Under the pieces are notes generated by a model. The model saw only the letters and a program-made list of their open reading frames with translations, did no database searches and had not been told where the DNA came from. The translations under genes and the position numbers were made by a program. A stretch of 64,000 nt of DNA from Paenibacillus_V sp046244365 (GTDB lineage Bacteria; Bacillota; Bacilli; Paenibacillales; NBRC-103111). Every line of letters starts with the position of its first letter. Position 1 is the first letter of the stretch. The DNA lies in NCBI RefSeq assembly GCF_046244365.1, contig NZ_CP176395.1, positions 7,192,001-7,256,000 on the forward strand. Direction: 5' to 3'. Below are positions 42,757-52,813 of the stretch, one piece after another.

Positions 42757-43653
42757 CTATCCTTTCACGCTGCCCAGCACGATGCCTTTCATAAAATATT
42801 TTTGCAGAAAAGGGTAAAGGATCAGTACGGGCATCGCGGCCATAAAGATTTGCGAAGCTTTGGTCGTACGGTCCGATACTTCCGCCAGCGCCTTCATATC
42901 CTCTGCCGTCAAGTTTCCTCCTGCGGTGAACAGCTCCGTACTTACGACAAGCGTCTGCAAATAGGTTTGCAGCGGATAATTGGCCGGCGAGTTCATATAG
43001 ATCAGGCCGTCGAACCAGGAATTCCATTGACCGACACATGTAAAAAGCAAAATGGTCGCCAGCGCAGGCATCGATATCGGAACCATGATTTTCCACAGCA
43101 GCTGCCAGTGGGTACAGCCGTCAACAAATGCGGCCTCCTGGATTTCCTTCGGCGTACCGCGAAAGAAATTGAGCAGCAGCACGATATTAAACACCGCCAC
43201 CGCTCCCGGAAGAACAAGCGCCCAGATCGTATCGAGCATATGGTAGTTGCGAATGACCATATAAGTAGGAATGAGTCCCCCGCTAAACAGGATCGTCACA
43301 AAGAAAAACCACACATAAAAGGTTCGCATGGGGAAATCCGCCCGCTCCTTCGACAGCGGATATGCGGAGATAATGACGACCGCTAAGCTGATGACCGTCC
43401 CCAGGACAACCCGTTTTATGGAAACCAGCAGCGACTGCAGAAATTCCGGTTTGGACAGCGCGTATTTATAGGAGCTCAGTGTAAAATCAACCGGCCACAG
43501 CTTCACCGCACCCGCCGTTGCCGCCGAGCTGGAGCTGAAGGACAACGCAAGGATGTTAATGAGCGGAAGCAAACAAACCACAGCCAAAACAATCAGAAAT
43601 ACATGGTTGCAGAGGAGAAAAATTTTACGTCCAAGCGAGTCGTTGATGTCCAT
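42757..43653 (-). CDS. Sugar ABC permease, MalG/LplC type (system 2)
   Basis: A 298-residue permease with six helices. EAA loop EIQEAAFVDGCTHWQLLWKIMVPISMPAL; C-terminus KYFMKGIVLGSVKG. It begins 17 bases after the first permease stop and ends 43 bases before the GH28-like gene, in one operon with the binding protein. Confidence 0.92.
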   Translation of the reverse strand: MDINDSLGRKIFLLCNHVFLIVLAVVCLLPLINILALSFSSSSAATAGAVKLWPVDFTLSSYKYALSKPEFLQSLLVSIKRVVLGTVISLAVVIISAYPLSKERADFPMRTFYVWFFFVTILFSGGLIPTYMVIRNYHMLDTIWALVLPGAVAVFNIVLLLNFFRGTPKEIQEAAFVDGCTHWQLLWKIMVPISMPALATILLFTCVGQWNSWFDGLIYMNSPANYPLQTYLQTLVVSTELFTAGGNLTAEDMKALAEVSDRTTKASQIFMAAMPVLILYPFLQKYFMKGIVLGSVKG

Positions 43654-43670
43654 GAATGCCTCTCCTTTCT

Positions 43671-44585
43671 TTAGAAAATGCGGTATCCGGCTAATCGGTA
43701 AGCCAGCCAGTAAGAGGCCCCGACAAAAATCAAAGAGACGACCGATTTGAACAGGCCGACAGCTGTAGCAACTGCATACTGGGCATCGATAAGGCCAAGC
43801 CGGTAGACGAACGTGTCAAGAATATCCCCCGTCCGGTATACGAGCGGGTTATACAGATTGAACACTTGGTCGAAGCCCGCATGGAGCACGCCGCCGAGGC
43901 TCAGCGTCGCCATCAGCACGATGATCGGCAGCATGCCCGGCAAGGTCACATGGATCGTCTGCTTCCATCTGCCCGCACCATCCATGACGGCCGCTTCGTA
44001 CAAGGTAGGATTGATGCTCGTGAGCGCAGCCAGATAAACGATCGTGCCGAACCCGAATTCTTTCCAAGCGTCCGTGACGACCAGCACGTAGGGAAACAGC
44101 TTGTCGTTGCCGAGGAAAAATAACGGCTTCATGCCGAACCAGCCCATCGCCTCATTCAGCAGTCCGTGCGAAGGCGAGAGAATATCGATCAAAATCCCAC
44201 CCAAAATGACCCACGAGAGAAAATGCGGCAAATAAACCAGCGTCTGCACGGTTCGCTTAATCGATGATTTCCGCACTTCATTCAGCAGTAAAGCCATGAC
44301 GATCGGCGCCATTTGACCGGCTATTATTTTCAGAAAAGCGATATAGATCGTGTTCCACAGCACCTGGCCGATCCCGGGCATCTGAAGCATAAATTCGAAA
44401 TTATCCCATCCTACCCACTTGGAATCGAAGAAGCCCTTTGAGGGAATGAACTGTTGAAAGGCAATGACGATTCCGGCCATCGGGATGTAATGAAAAAATA
44501 TTAACAACAGGACTCCGGGCAGCAGCATCAGATGCAGAGGGAGATGCTTCTTCCATGGTCTTCTTTTGGCGGCAGCCGCTTGCAT
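43671..44585 (-). CDS. Sugar ABC permease, LplB type (system 2)
   Basis: A 304-residue permease with six helices and a basic N-terminus (AAAAKRRPWKKHL). EAA loop TLYEAAVMDGAGRWKQTIHVTLPGM. The second ATG was chosen as start because AAAGGA lies 9 bases upstream of it and would be too close to the first. Partner of the MalG-type permease downstream. Confidence 0.92.
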   Translation of the reverse strand: MQAAAAKRRPWKKHLPLHLMLLPGVLLLIFFHYIPMAGIVIAFQQFIPSKGFFDSKWVGWDNFEFMLQMPGIGQVLWNTIYIAFLKIIAGQMAPIVMALLLNEVRKSSIKRTVQTLVYLPHFLSWVILGGILIDILSPSHGLLNEAMGWFGMKPLFFLGNDKLFPYVLVVTDAWKEFGFGTIVYLAALTSINPTLYEAAVMDGAGRWKQTIHVTLPGMLPIIVLMATLSLGGVLHAGFDQVFNLYNPLVYRTGDILDTFVYRLGLIDAQYAVATAVGLFKSVVSLIFVGASYWLAYRLAGYRIF

Positions 44586-44661
44586 CGCTATCATTCCTTT
44601 GTGTAGTCATGTCAGCAAGAAGGAAGCAAGGACAAGCCCCGCTTCCTCCAGGTTCTTCCGT

Positions 44662-46356
44662 CTATTTTTTGGCTTTGTACCAGTCATTTACCTCGGTTGT
44701 AATATCGTCTCCACCCAGCTTCTTCCAGTCAGCGACGAACTTATCGAACTCGCCAATGTCCGCTTGACCCATGATGATCTTCGTGAACACCTCCTGCTTC
44801 ATTTTGTCCAGCGTGCTTTTCTTGGCTGTCATCGTCGGCGTGCTCGGACCCGAATATTCATCGACCAGGTACTTGTTATCCTTCACATAGTCGCTTACTA
44901 CGTTCATGCCGCCTTTGGGCCCCGCCCACTTATAGGATGACCAGGCTTGCCCTTCCTCGTTGCTGTCCGCGAATTTGCCCGACAGCCAGAGCTGGTAAAG
45001 GTCATAATGATGCTTGACATCGGCAATCGGATTACTCACATACTTCCCGGCATCTACGGATGCCTGAACGCCCCGGTGAATATTAATCAGCTCCAGCGGA
45101 TCGCTTATGATGACAGCTGCATATGACGCTACATTAATTTCCTTATTAGTGCCGCCGTACCAGTAAGCGTCCAGACGTCCTTCCGGACCATACTGCTTCT
45201 CTACCGCAAAATTCAGCAGCTTCACGAGCGCCTCCGGATGTTTGAAGCCTTTGCGAACGACATAATAGTTCCCGACCGGAATACCGCCTGACGTGCTGGC
45301 CGGCTGATTGTCAAAGGAGATCAGCGGATACGGCTTCCAATCCGACTTTTCCTTCTTATAATGATCGGTCAGCGGCCACCATACCGCACCTTCGCCGGAG
45401 TAGAACATGCCTGTTTTGTTGGAAGCGATCAGCTCATACGCTTTGGCCTGATCCTTGACCGCAAATTCCGGATCGATCAAACCGGCCTTGAACATCTCCT
45501 GCAGCTTTTGCAGCGCGGGTTTGAGGCCCGGTTGAATATCCCCGTACACCAATCCCGAACCGTCCTTGACCCAGCGGCCGGGATAAGCGTGGAAGCTTTC
45601 GAAGAAGCCCATCATGGAGTTCAAATCCTTATTGATTCCGCCGAGGCCTATCGTGTCCTTCTGTTTATTGCCGTCGGGATCTTGGCTGGCAAACGCATCA
45701 GCGATTTTGTATACGTCGTCCATCGTCTTGGGCTCCGCCAGATTCAGCTTCTTCAGCCAATCTTGACGAATCCAGAGCATTTGGGCGCCGGTACCGGTAA
45801 ACGTAACCCCAGGGAGCGCAAGCAGCTTGCCCCCGAAGGTGGAAGCTTTCATTCCGTTGCCGCCATCGTTGGCAATGACCTTCTTGGTTTTATCCGAAGC
45901 ATATTTTTCGAATACGGCGGTCATATCCTCGACCATACCGGCATCGACCAGCCGCTTCAGCTCATTGGCGTTCACCGTCAAAATATCCGGAATATCGCCC
46001 GACGCAATGGTGACATTCATTTTTTGCTGCCACTGGGTCTGCGGAACGCTCCACTTATTGACCAACTTAATGCCAAGCTCCTCTTCATAGGAGCGGTACC
46101 AGATGTTGTTGTCGATACTGTCGCCCTTCTCGAATTTGAGGGACGGCGGCAGCCATCTGGCGGTAGTCACCTCGATCTTGGACTCGTATTTGCCCAGCGG
46201 CTCGGCGGCAGTTTGCTTATTTACGGTATTCCCTGTGCCTTGGTCACCCGTGTTCCCGTTACCTCCGCTATCCGTATTGCTGCCGCATGCCGTTATGATG
46301 AGAAGCTGTGCGGCTGCGGCGAATAGCAGGTAACGCTTTAGCCTTGCGAATTGCAT
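44662..46356 (-). CDS. Sugar ABC transporter solute-binding lipoprotein (system 2)
   Basis: A 564-residue LplA-like binding protein with lipobox IITAC and a Gly/Asn/Thr-rich linker (SNTDSGGNGNTGDQGTGNT). TIASGDIPDILTVNANELK, LWIRQDWLKKLNLAEPKTMDDVYKIADAF and SGGIPVGNYYVV are typical CUT1 blocks. The ATG at 46356 follows AAGGGGGA; an upstream in-frame TTG is less likely. First gene of importer operon 2, 141 bases downstream of the YesN-type regulator gene, so it has room for a regulated promoter of its own. Confidence 0.92.
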   Translation of the reverse strand: MQFARLKRYLLFAAAAQLLIITACGSNTDSGGNGNTGDQGTGNTVNKQTAAEPLGKYESKIEVTTARWLPPSLKFEKGDSIDNNIWYRSYEEELGIKLVNKWSVPQTQWQQKMNVTIASGDIPDILTVNANELKRLVDAGMVEDMTAVFEKYASDKTKKVIANDGGNGMKASTFGGKLLALPGVTFTGTGAQMLWIRQDWLKKLNLAEPKTMDDVYKIADAFASQDPDGNKQKDTIGLGGINKDLNSMMGFFESFHAYPGRWVKDGSGLVYGDIQPGLKPALQKLQEMFKAGLIDPEFAVKDQAKAYELIASNKTGMFYSGEGAVWWPLTDHYKKEKSDWKPYPLISFDNQPASTSGGIPVGNYYVVRKGFKHPEALVKLLNFAVEKQYGPEGRLDAYWYGGTNKEINVASYAAVIISDPLELINIHRGVQASVDAGKYVSNPIADVKHHYDLYQLWLSGKFADSNEEGQAWSSYKWAGPKGGMNVVSDYVKDNKYLVDEYSGPSTPTMTAKKSTLDKMKQEVFTKIIMGQADIGEFDKFVADWKKLGGDDITTEVNDWYKAKK

Positions 46357-46497
46357 GTTCAATCCCCCTTATGTTGTAACCGCTATCACTAGCTTGAATC
46401 AAGTATAAGCCCGTTACATAAGCTTGCGTAACAGGCCGTTTCTTTACATTCGCTTATCTATTTTTTACCTCGATAACGTCAAACGCTTGCTCCTCGT

Positions 46498-48108
46498 TCA
46501 CTGCCGCTCCTCGCGCGTCCGGTAATCCTGCGGCGTATGACCGCAAGCTTTCTTGAAAAACCGCGTAAAATGCGGCGGTGAAATAAAGCCAAGCGCGGCG
46601 CTGATTTCATGAATTTTCATATCCGGCTGAAGCAGCATCCGCATGGCTTCCTTCAGCTTCGTCTCATGGATGTAGGCGAGAACGTTCGTGCCCGTCGCCT
46701 TCTTGAACGCCCGGGACAAATACGAAGGATTCCACTCTGCAACCTCGGATAAACGCATGAGAGACAGGTCATCGCCCAGGTGATCGTGAATATACCCCTT
46801 CACGAGATCGATTGTCCGGTCTCGGCGTTCCGTCTGATCCTGCTGCTGCAGCTCAAAGATCGTTTTGGCCAGCCGGTAATAATAGTCGAGCAGTGCCGCC
46901 GAATGAAGCTGAAAGCCGGAAGGCTGCAGCAAAAGCGACAAATCCGTATGAGCCGATAAGCGCTCCTGCAAATTAAACCGGTGCATATGACGCAGGAAAA
47001 CGAGCGAAAGCGCAGAATAAACCGATTCATGCCGCATAGGCTCGGCTGTGAAATGCTTCCACTCGGCTTCGAAGGCTTCTTCCTGGCCGGTGGCCAAATA
47101 GTCGCCGATCAGATCCGATTTGCGCAGCATTTTCGCCCGGTAAAGCTCCGTCTCGTCGAATTCGACTTGAACGACTCCGTTACGGTCGCCGGCTTGACGA
47201 TTGTATTCATGCTCCAGCATCGCCCAGCGGTCGGCGATATCCTCCCACTCGCAAGGCGAGCGGTCCAACAGACAGAACAGCGAAATATCGAAGGAGCGCA
47301 GAAAAGCGCCTTCCGCATTCTCCGCGTAATCCCGGACGGCAAGCTGAATATCGCTCCACCTGGCGGGCTCTTCCGGCTGCTCGTCCGGGCTGCTTGCCGG
47401 CGGTTGTACGAACCAGGCGATCGTGTCTTTGCCGACAAACATATACCTCATAAGCAGATGGGCATAACCGTACTGATCCTCGATCGCTTTCATTCCCGCA
47501 TGAAGCTGCGTCTTGCCGGCTTTCCATGTTCCGCGGTCCGATGCCATAAGCTTGGCCATCATAAGGAGTACGGGACGCCGCGGATCGAGCGGCATGCGCA
47601 GCTCCTCGAATTGTCCGGCTATGTCCGGTGTAACGGCGGCTTCGCCATGGAGCAGCTCGCTTAACAGCTCGTTCTGCAGCAGCGGCAGCGATTGTTCCAT
47701 TTGCTGCATCGCTTTGGCCATAAGTCCCTCGATCTGCCGCTCTCCCGCAATATCTTCCGTCAGCTTGCCGATCGTCTCCAGTATCGTTTCATGACCTTCG
47801 GTCTTCAGCAGATAGCTTGTATTGTCATACTGAATAGCCTCGTATACGTAATCGAATTCGCTATGCCCTGTCAGAAAGACGACCTTGCACCTCGGCCATA
47901 GACGGCGAATATGCTTATGCAGCTCCAGTCCGCTTAGAACGGGCATTCGAATATCGGTCAGCACGATGTCGAACTTCCCTCTCCTTATCCATTCGAGCGC
48001 CATCTTGCCGGAATAGGCCTTGTACAATTCCAGTTCGAACGGAAACCGTTCTTCCAGAAGGGTATAGAGACCGTCCGCGATATCGGGCTCGTCATCAACG
48101 ATTAACAT
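46498..48108 (-). CDS. YesN-type response regulator (REC + AraC)
   Basis: A 536-residue regulator. The N-terminal receiver has the acidic pair in LIVDDEPD, the phosphoacceptor in FDIVLTDIRMPVLSG, the threonine in VVFLTGHSEF and the lysine in SYLLKTEGHE. A long middle domain follows and then the AraC DNA-binding pair (LSLMRLSEVAEWNPSYLSRAFKKATGTNVLAYI, MKIHEISAALGFISPPHFTRFFKKACGHTP). The ATG at 48108 lies at a good distance from AAGGAG. It overlaps the sensor kinase gene and very likely activates importer operon 2. Confidence 0.93.
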   Translation of the reverse strand: MLIVDDEPDIADGLYTLLEERFPFELELYKAYSGKMALEWIRRGKFDIVLTDIRMPVLSGLELHKHIRRLWPRCKVVFLTGHSEFDYVYEAIQYDNTSYLLKTEGHETILETIGKLTEDIAGERQIEGLMAKAMQQMEQSLPLLQNELLSELLHGEAAVTPDIAGQFEELRMPLDPRRPVLLMMAKLMASDRGTWKAGKTQLHAGMKAIEDQYGYAHLLMRYMFVGKDTIAWFVQPPASSPDEQPEEPARWSDIQLAVRDYAENAEGAFLRSFDISLFCLLDRSPCEWEDIADRWAMLEHEYNRQAGDRNGVVQVEFDETELYRAKMLRKSDLIGDYLATGQEEAFEAEWKHFTAEPMRHESVYSALSLVFLRHMHRFNLQERLSAHTDLSLLLQPSGFQLHSAALLDYYYRLAKTIFELQQQDQTERRDRTIDLVKGYIHDHLGDDLSLMRLSEVAEWNPSYLSRAFKKATGTNVLAYIHETKLKEAMRMLLQPDMKIHEISAALGFISPPHFTRFFKKACGHTPQDYRTREERQ

Positions 48109-49837
48109 TCGAAGCATGCTCCTTGTCCCCCTTCCATATCGCCATCCGGACTTCCAATCCTCCGAGGCGGCTGCGCCTTACGCCGATTCCGCTGCTTTCC
48201 CCATATTTCAGACGCAATCTTCGATGAATGTTCAGAAGACCGGTCGTTTCGATCGTGCTGTCATCCGTCTCCAGCAATCGCTGCAGCTTCTCCAGCCGTT
48301 CGTGATCCAAGTGAGGGCCGTTATCCTCCACCAAAATCAGCAAACAATCGTCCGCCTCCTCGAATGCAATGGATAGAAGACCGCCTTCCTCCATATGATC
48401 GAACGCATGCTCAAAAGCATTTTCGATTAACGGCTGGAGAATAAGCCGCGGTACCAAAACCGCCCGGTAGGACTCAGGCACTTCGCCGAACTGCGCCTTC
48501 ATCCGCAGACGGAAACGCCGTTCCTGAATTTCCACATAGATCATGGCATGCTTGGCCTCCTCGTAAAGCGGAACCTCATCCGAGGAATTACGGGTAATAT
48601 ACCGCAAATAGCTGCCCATTTGCGAGGCGAATTGCTTGGCGCTGTCATGATCCTCCACCGCAATCATGTTATACAGGGAGAAATAGCTGTTATATAGAAA
48701 ATGAGGATTAATTTGCGACTGAAGCTGCTTCAGCTCGGCGCGCTGCACTAATATTTTGTGCGTATACACCTGTTCGATCAGTTCCCGCAAATGGCGGGAC
48801 ATCTTGTTAAATCCTTGAAGCAAATACCCGAACTCGCTGCGGCTGTTCACGGCGACCGCCACGTCCAGATCGCCCTTCTCCATCTTTCGGAACGCCTGCA
48901 AGAGCGCCAATAGCGGCCGGTGGATCATTCGGTATAGGGAAAAGCAAAGGACAATAATAAAGACGAGAAACACCGCTATTAATACCCAGAACAGCTGCTG
49001 ATAACGGTACAGATTGTTGAACAGGCTTTTCTCGGGAATATAATGAATGAGCGAGAAACCGAGCAATGGCGAGAATCGAGAGGATACAAGCACGTGATCG
49101 TCGCCTTTCCCCACGCTGCTTATATTTTCGTATCCGCTCGGCTCACCGGTTTTATATCGATCGATGTACCGGTCCAAATACGGATTCTCGTAATGATGAG
49201 TGCGAACGATAAAATCGCCGCTCGAGTCGATTAGAACGGAGCCGCTGTTCTCGCTGCTTCCCAGGCCGGACAACGACTTGCTCAGCTCATTCGGGGATAG
49301 CTCCACGATCATGGAGTACAGCGCATTTTTCCCTTCGTACAGACCTCGCACCTCATGAACCAGCACGATGTACGGAATGCCGCCGTGTACATAGATGGCT
49401 TTACCCGGACTCTTCTGGGCCAGCTCGCGGGTAGCGTCGAATTGCTCGTGCGCCATTGCGCCCGTCCCCTGCATGGCGGATATCGTGCGGTCGATGGAAG
49501 GGATATGAACGGACACATCCGAAATGTAGACGCTGCTGTTCTTCAGAGCAAACAGCCTGTCCTGCAGCAGCAGGATAGCCTGACTTTTATCGAATTTGTT
49601 CATATAGTCCGGAATAACCGCCAGTTTGTTCAAAAACTCATCGTTTATCAGCTCAAACTGCAGCAATTGAATCCGTTCGACTTCCTTCTCCATGGCGCGT
49701 ATATTCGCTTCAACCCGCGACTCCATCGAATTGGATATTTCGCGGCGCAGCGACTCCCGTCCCCCGGCGTAGAAGTTATTCCCGATCAAGACAATCGGTA
49801 TCAGCAGTAAAGCCAGAATGATGGCAATGCGGAACAA
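48095..49837 (-). CDS. YesM-type sensor histidine kinase
   Basis: A 580-residue kinase: membrane helix near the N-terminus, extracellular dCache-like domain, second helix at about 275-300, HAMP, then the His_kinase block LKQLQSQINPHFLYNSYFSLYNMIAVED with the phosphorylated His in PHFLYN, and a HATPase with ILQPLIENAFEHAF (N-box) and VEDNGPHL. The start is uncertain: the TTG at 49837 has no good ribosome binding site, while GGGGAGGTGGG lies 30-40 bases further upstream in open frame without ATG, GTG or TTG. It overlaps the response regulator by 14 bases. Confidence 0.9.
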   Translation of the reverse strand: MFRIAIILALLLIPIVLIGNNFYAGGRESLRREISNSMESRVEANIRAMEKEVERIQLLQFELINDEFLNKLAVIPDYMNKFDKSQAILLLQDRLFALKNSSVYISDVSVHIPSIDRTISAMQGTGAMAHEQFDATRELAQKSPGKAIYVHGGIPYIVLVHEVRGLYEGKNALYSMIVELSPNELSKSLSGLGSSENSGSVLIDSSGDFIVRTHHYENPYLDRYIDRYKTGEPSGYENISSVGKGDDHVLVSSRFSPLLGFSLIHYIPEKSLFNNLYRYQQLFWVLIAVFLVFIIVLCFSLYRMIHRPLLALLQAFRKMEKGDLDVAVAVNSRSEFGYLLQGFNKMSRHLRELIEQVYTHKILVQRAELKQLQSQINPHFLYNSYFSLYNMIAVEDHDSAKQFASQMGSYLRYITRNSSDEVPLYEEAKHAMIYVEIQERRFRLRMKAQFGEVPESYRAVLVPRLILQPLIENAFEHAFDHMEEGGLLSIAFEEADDCLLILVEDNGPHLDHERLEKLQRLLETDDSTIETTGLLNIHRRLRLKYGESSGIGVRRSRLGGLEVRMAIWKGDKEHASNVNR

Positions 49838-49889
49838 CAGTGAGCTCTTCAGCTTGCCTAGCCCCGTACGGATAAACCCACCTCCCCAT

Positions 49890-50774
49890 TCAATTCGTAT
49901 TGCTTCCGATCACGTTTCTTTTATAAGTAACCGGCGACACGCCTTGATAATTTTTAAAGGCTCGGCTAAACACGGACAAGTCATGATAGCCTACTTCCGC
50001 CGCTATTTCCCTGATCGAAAGATTCGTGGTAATGATTTGTTTTTTGACATGTTCCATTCTCAATTGCATGATGTAGCCGATAGGCGAAATGCCATATTTT
50101 ATGCGAAAACATTTTGAAAGATAATCCGGAGAGAAGTGAAAGAGCTCAGACATGCGTTCCACCGTAACCGAATCCCGAAAATGGCTCTGGATGTGAACAT
50201 AAATACGCTCGGCTAACAAATGCCCGGCAGGAACCTGGTCCGTCGTATCCATACTCTGTATTTCGGACAATAATTTCAACCATCTGCTTTGTGCCGCGAG
50301 AAAGTTTTGATTCCATTTAAGAGACGTTAATTCCTCTAAATCCAGCCTCCATCGTTCCATAGGGAAATATGGAAACCGCATAGCTACCGAACATTCATAT
50401 TCGGGTATACGTACGCCGTCGCCGGAATTTAGTAACCTGTACTCTCCGGATGCCTTTGCCGCATCGAACCGGATATCCCAATCGCCGGACGGAAGGAAAT
50501 GAACCCAATAGAACACAGCCTTTTCGGAAGAAGCTTGATGTCCGAAATGCAGCAGGCCCGGGGTTTGAATGAACCATTCCCCTTTCTCCAATTCGTATTC
50601 CTGTCCGTTTTCCGTAAAATAAACTTTCCCTTCCATTATGAACATGGCGACAAACGTCGTAAAGACGCGCTTAACGTGTTTCTCTCCAGGCGAAAGCACG
50701 GCTTTGCCCGCACTGATAAACATGGGATGCGAGAAGCTTTTGATCATGAGATACGGTCGCCCTTCCGTGTGCAT
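49890..50774 (-). CDS. AraC-family regulator with cupin sensor domain
   Basis: A 294-residue regulator: an N-terminal cupin-like AraC_binding domain (around VFTTFVAMFIMEGKVYFTENGQEYELEKGEWFIQTP) and a C-terminal AraC DNA-binding pair (VTVERMSELFHFSPDYLSKCFRIKYGISPIGYI, LSIREIAAEVGYHDLSVFSRAFKNYQGVSP). It likely binds a free sugar. It is divergent from the GH43-like gene across a 126-base AT-rich gap and is probably its regulator; the YesM-type kinase gene follows 52 bases after its stop. Confidence 0.92.
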   Translation of the reverse strand: MHTEGRPYLMIKSFSHPMFISAGKAVLSPGEKHVKRVFTTFVAMFIMEGKVYFTENGQEYELEKGEWFIQTPGLLHFGHQASSEKAVFYWVHFLPSGDWDIRFDAAKASGEYRLLNSGDGVRIPEYECSVAMRFPYFPMERWRLDLEELTSLKWNQNFLAAQSRWLKLLSEIQSMDTTDQVPAGHLLAERIYVHIQSHFRDSVTVERMSELFHFSPDYLSKCFRIKYGISPIGYIMQLRMEHVKKQIITTNLSIREIAAEVGYHDLSVFSRAFKNYQGVSPVTYKRNVIGSNTN

Positions 50775-50900
50775 GGCCCCTCCCTCTAATGACGGAAAAT
50801 GTCAACTAATAATCTGATATTGTCATTTTATATAAAATATACATATGTTATCTTGTTACTGCAACTGTATGGACGACCGGAAAATGCAAAATAAGGAGAG

Positions 50901-51917
50901 ATGGAAATAAAAAAATCTTTGGTAGAAAAGTACGCTACCCCCTACAAACTTGGGCGTCCGGTTCTCGCGGGATCCGGCATGGAAGGCGCGTTCGACAGCA
51001 TTGCCGTTGACGTCCCTTTCGTCTTTTATCATCGGAATCGATTTTATATGACGTATGTCGGATTTGACGGAATAGGCTATCAAACGGCGCTTGCAACTAG
51101 CGAGAATCTCACGGACTGGAGTCCCCAGGGAGTTATCCTAGGACGTAAAGAAGGAGACTCTTGGGATCGCATCGGTGCCGCAGGAACGTGGATTCTCAAA
51201 GAATCTAACGATTTGTACGATTTGCCTACGCTCAAAAAAATCGATAATCGCTATTGGATGGTTTATCACGCTTATCCTTCTTCCGGCTACGAGGAAGGAG
51301 CCGCCGAGATGGGGCTGGCCTGGTGCGAAGATGAGGATTTACTGGAGTGGCATACGCTGGAACATCCCGTTTTCAGCTGGAAAGAAGGAACGGATTGGGA
51401 GAAAGGGGGCTTGTACAAAGCTTGTCTCATCGAATTCGAAGAGAAGTTTTATATGTTCTACAACGCTAAGGATTTGACCTCTCGCGGTTGGATCGAACAA
51501 ACCGGAGTAGCGGTTTCGGATAATTTACTCCATTGGGAACGGCATGAGCATAATCCCGTTCTTGAGGTAACGGCAGGCCGGTGGGACGGCACATTCGTGT
51601 CCGATCCTTGCCTATTCAAGGACGGTGAGCTTTGGTTGAATTTTTTCTTCGGCTATGATGGCGTACATGCGCAAGAAGGGCTGGCATGCTCTTTCGACTT
51701 ACTGCATTGGGAGAAACACGATACGCCTATTCTCGCATCCGGAGAGAAAGATTCCCTCGACGAAACGCACGCCCACAAAGCAAGCGTGATCTATTATAAC
51801 GGCATTCTGTATCATTTTTATTGTGCCGTTCGGCCCTATCGGGATGGAGACGTTGCCGGAAAGGAAAGGAATCAATTCCGGGCGATCACCGTCGCCACAT
51901 CCAAACCGCTGGAATAG
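50901..51917 (+). CDS. GH43/GH32-superfamily five-bladed beta-propeller
   Basis: A 338-residue cytosolic protein without signal peptide. Repeated blade motifs are visible: FVFYHRNRFYMTYVGFDG, RYWMVYHAYPSSG, KFYMFYNAKDLTSRG, ELWLNFFFGYDG and ILYHFYCAVRP. This is the five-bladed propeller of the GH43/62/32/68/117 glycosidases; acidic residues at the start of blades (AVDVPFV, VSDPCLF) fit the catalytic positions, but the exact family is unclear. AAGGAG lies very close to the ATG. It would act on an imported oligosaccharide and is probably controlled by the divergent AraC-type gene. Confidence 0.75.
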   Translation: MEIKKSLVEKYATPYKLGRPVLAGSGMEGAFDSIAVDVPFVFYHRNRFYMTYVGFDGIGYQTALATSENLTDWSPQGVILGRKEGDSWDRIGAAGTWILKESNDLYDLPTLKKIDNRYWMVYHAYPSSGYEEGAAEMGLAWCEDEDLLEWHTLEHPVFSWKEGTDWEKGGLYKACLIEFEEKFYMFYNAKDLTSRGWIEQTGVAVSDNLLHWERHEHNPVLEVTAGRWDGTFVSDPCLFKDGELWLNFFFGYDGVHAQEGLACSFDLLHWEKHDTPILASGEKDSLDETHAHKASVIYYNGILYHFYCAVRPYRDGDVAGKERNQFRAITVATSKPLE

Positions 51918-52027
51918 GTTAACAAGGGGCCGGCTAAAAGTGTTGGCTAAAAAGCCAAAATCGACTTTGGGACAGCCCCCTTGCGTCTCCAACTAACTAA
52001 GGCTTATGGAGTTGTCATTTGTCCGCC

Positions 52028-52813
52028 TTACTCCGCTTCCGAGCAAATCATGATGACATTGCCGTCCGGATCCTTGACCGTAAAGAAAGCGAGCTCGCCG
52101 TGTCTCTCTATATCGGTAAAGACGGGGACGCCATTCGCTTCCAAATAGGCTCTCGAGGAATCCACATCCGGGGTTACCAGCATAAACAGGGTCTCGTAGT
52201 CGTCTCCCTGCCGGTAACGATTGTCGTCCAGCAGCACGCCGGTCCCGCTCTTCATCCGGATGTCATAGATGGAATTTTCCGGACCCGGACCGACTTCCCG
52301 GTAAGGCAGCCCCAGTACCTCACTGTGAAAACGAATAGCCCTGTTCATGTCCGTTACATTCAGAAAAATACCGCCAATCCGGTTCAAAATGGGACTATCC
52401 GTCTGATCCAGCCGCTCTACGACATCCGAAACGTAGTCGGATTGCGTAACCATCAGCGAGTTGCCGTCCGGGTCGGTAAACTTGAAGAAGGCCAAGCCCG
52501 GATGGGGCCGCTCTATCGGATATAACGGCCGTATCCCTTGTTTATCCAAAAAGCGGTAAGCTCCCTCGATGTCGGAGGTTTTATACATGAATCGGACACG
52601 CGGCGTATCCGGCGCGTTGCTCCGGTTGTCATCCAGGATTATGCCGGTTCCGCCCTGCAGCATCAGCCAATAGACGTTGCCTCCGTTTAATCTCTCTTGC
52701 AGCAAGGGCAGTCCCATCACCATGCTGTACCACTCGGCCGAGCGGCGGAGATCGGATACGTGAATAAATACGCTTTCCACCACATGATCGATCGGACTTT
52801 GGATACGCTCCAT
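52028..52813 (-). CDS. Two-domain VOC family protein
   Basis: A 261-residue protein with two tandem VOC domains, each about 125 residues (SVFIHVSDLRRSAEWYSMVMGLP ... FFKFTDPDGNSLMVT, and GIFLNVTDMNRAIRFHSEVLGLP ... FFTVKDPDGNVIMIC). Both keep LDDNR at the same place, so the halves come from an internal duplication. Possible roles are ring-cleaving dioxygenase, glyoxalase or drug binding. AAAGGAG precedes this ATG by 8 bases, but the frame also extends upstream in phase to an ATG at 52960 with its own GGAGG at 9 bases, which would add 49 basic residues. The shorter form matches the family. Confidence 0.78.
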   Translation of the reverse strand: MERIQSPIDHVVESVFIHVSDLRRSAEWYSMVMGLPLLQERLNGGNVYWLMLQGGTGIILDDNRSNAPDTPRVRFMYKTSDIEGAYRFLDKQGIRPLYPIERPHPGLAFFKFTDPDGNSLMVTQSDYVSDVVERLDQTDSPILNRIGGIFLNVTDMNRAIRFHSEVLGLPYREVGPGPENSIYDIRMKSGTGVLLDDNRYRQGDDYETLFMLVTPDVDSSRAYLEANGVPVFTDIERHGELAFFTVKDPDGNVIMICSEAE

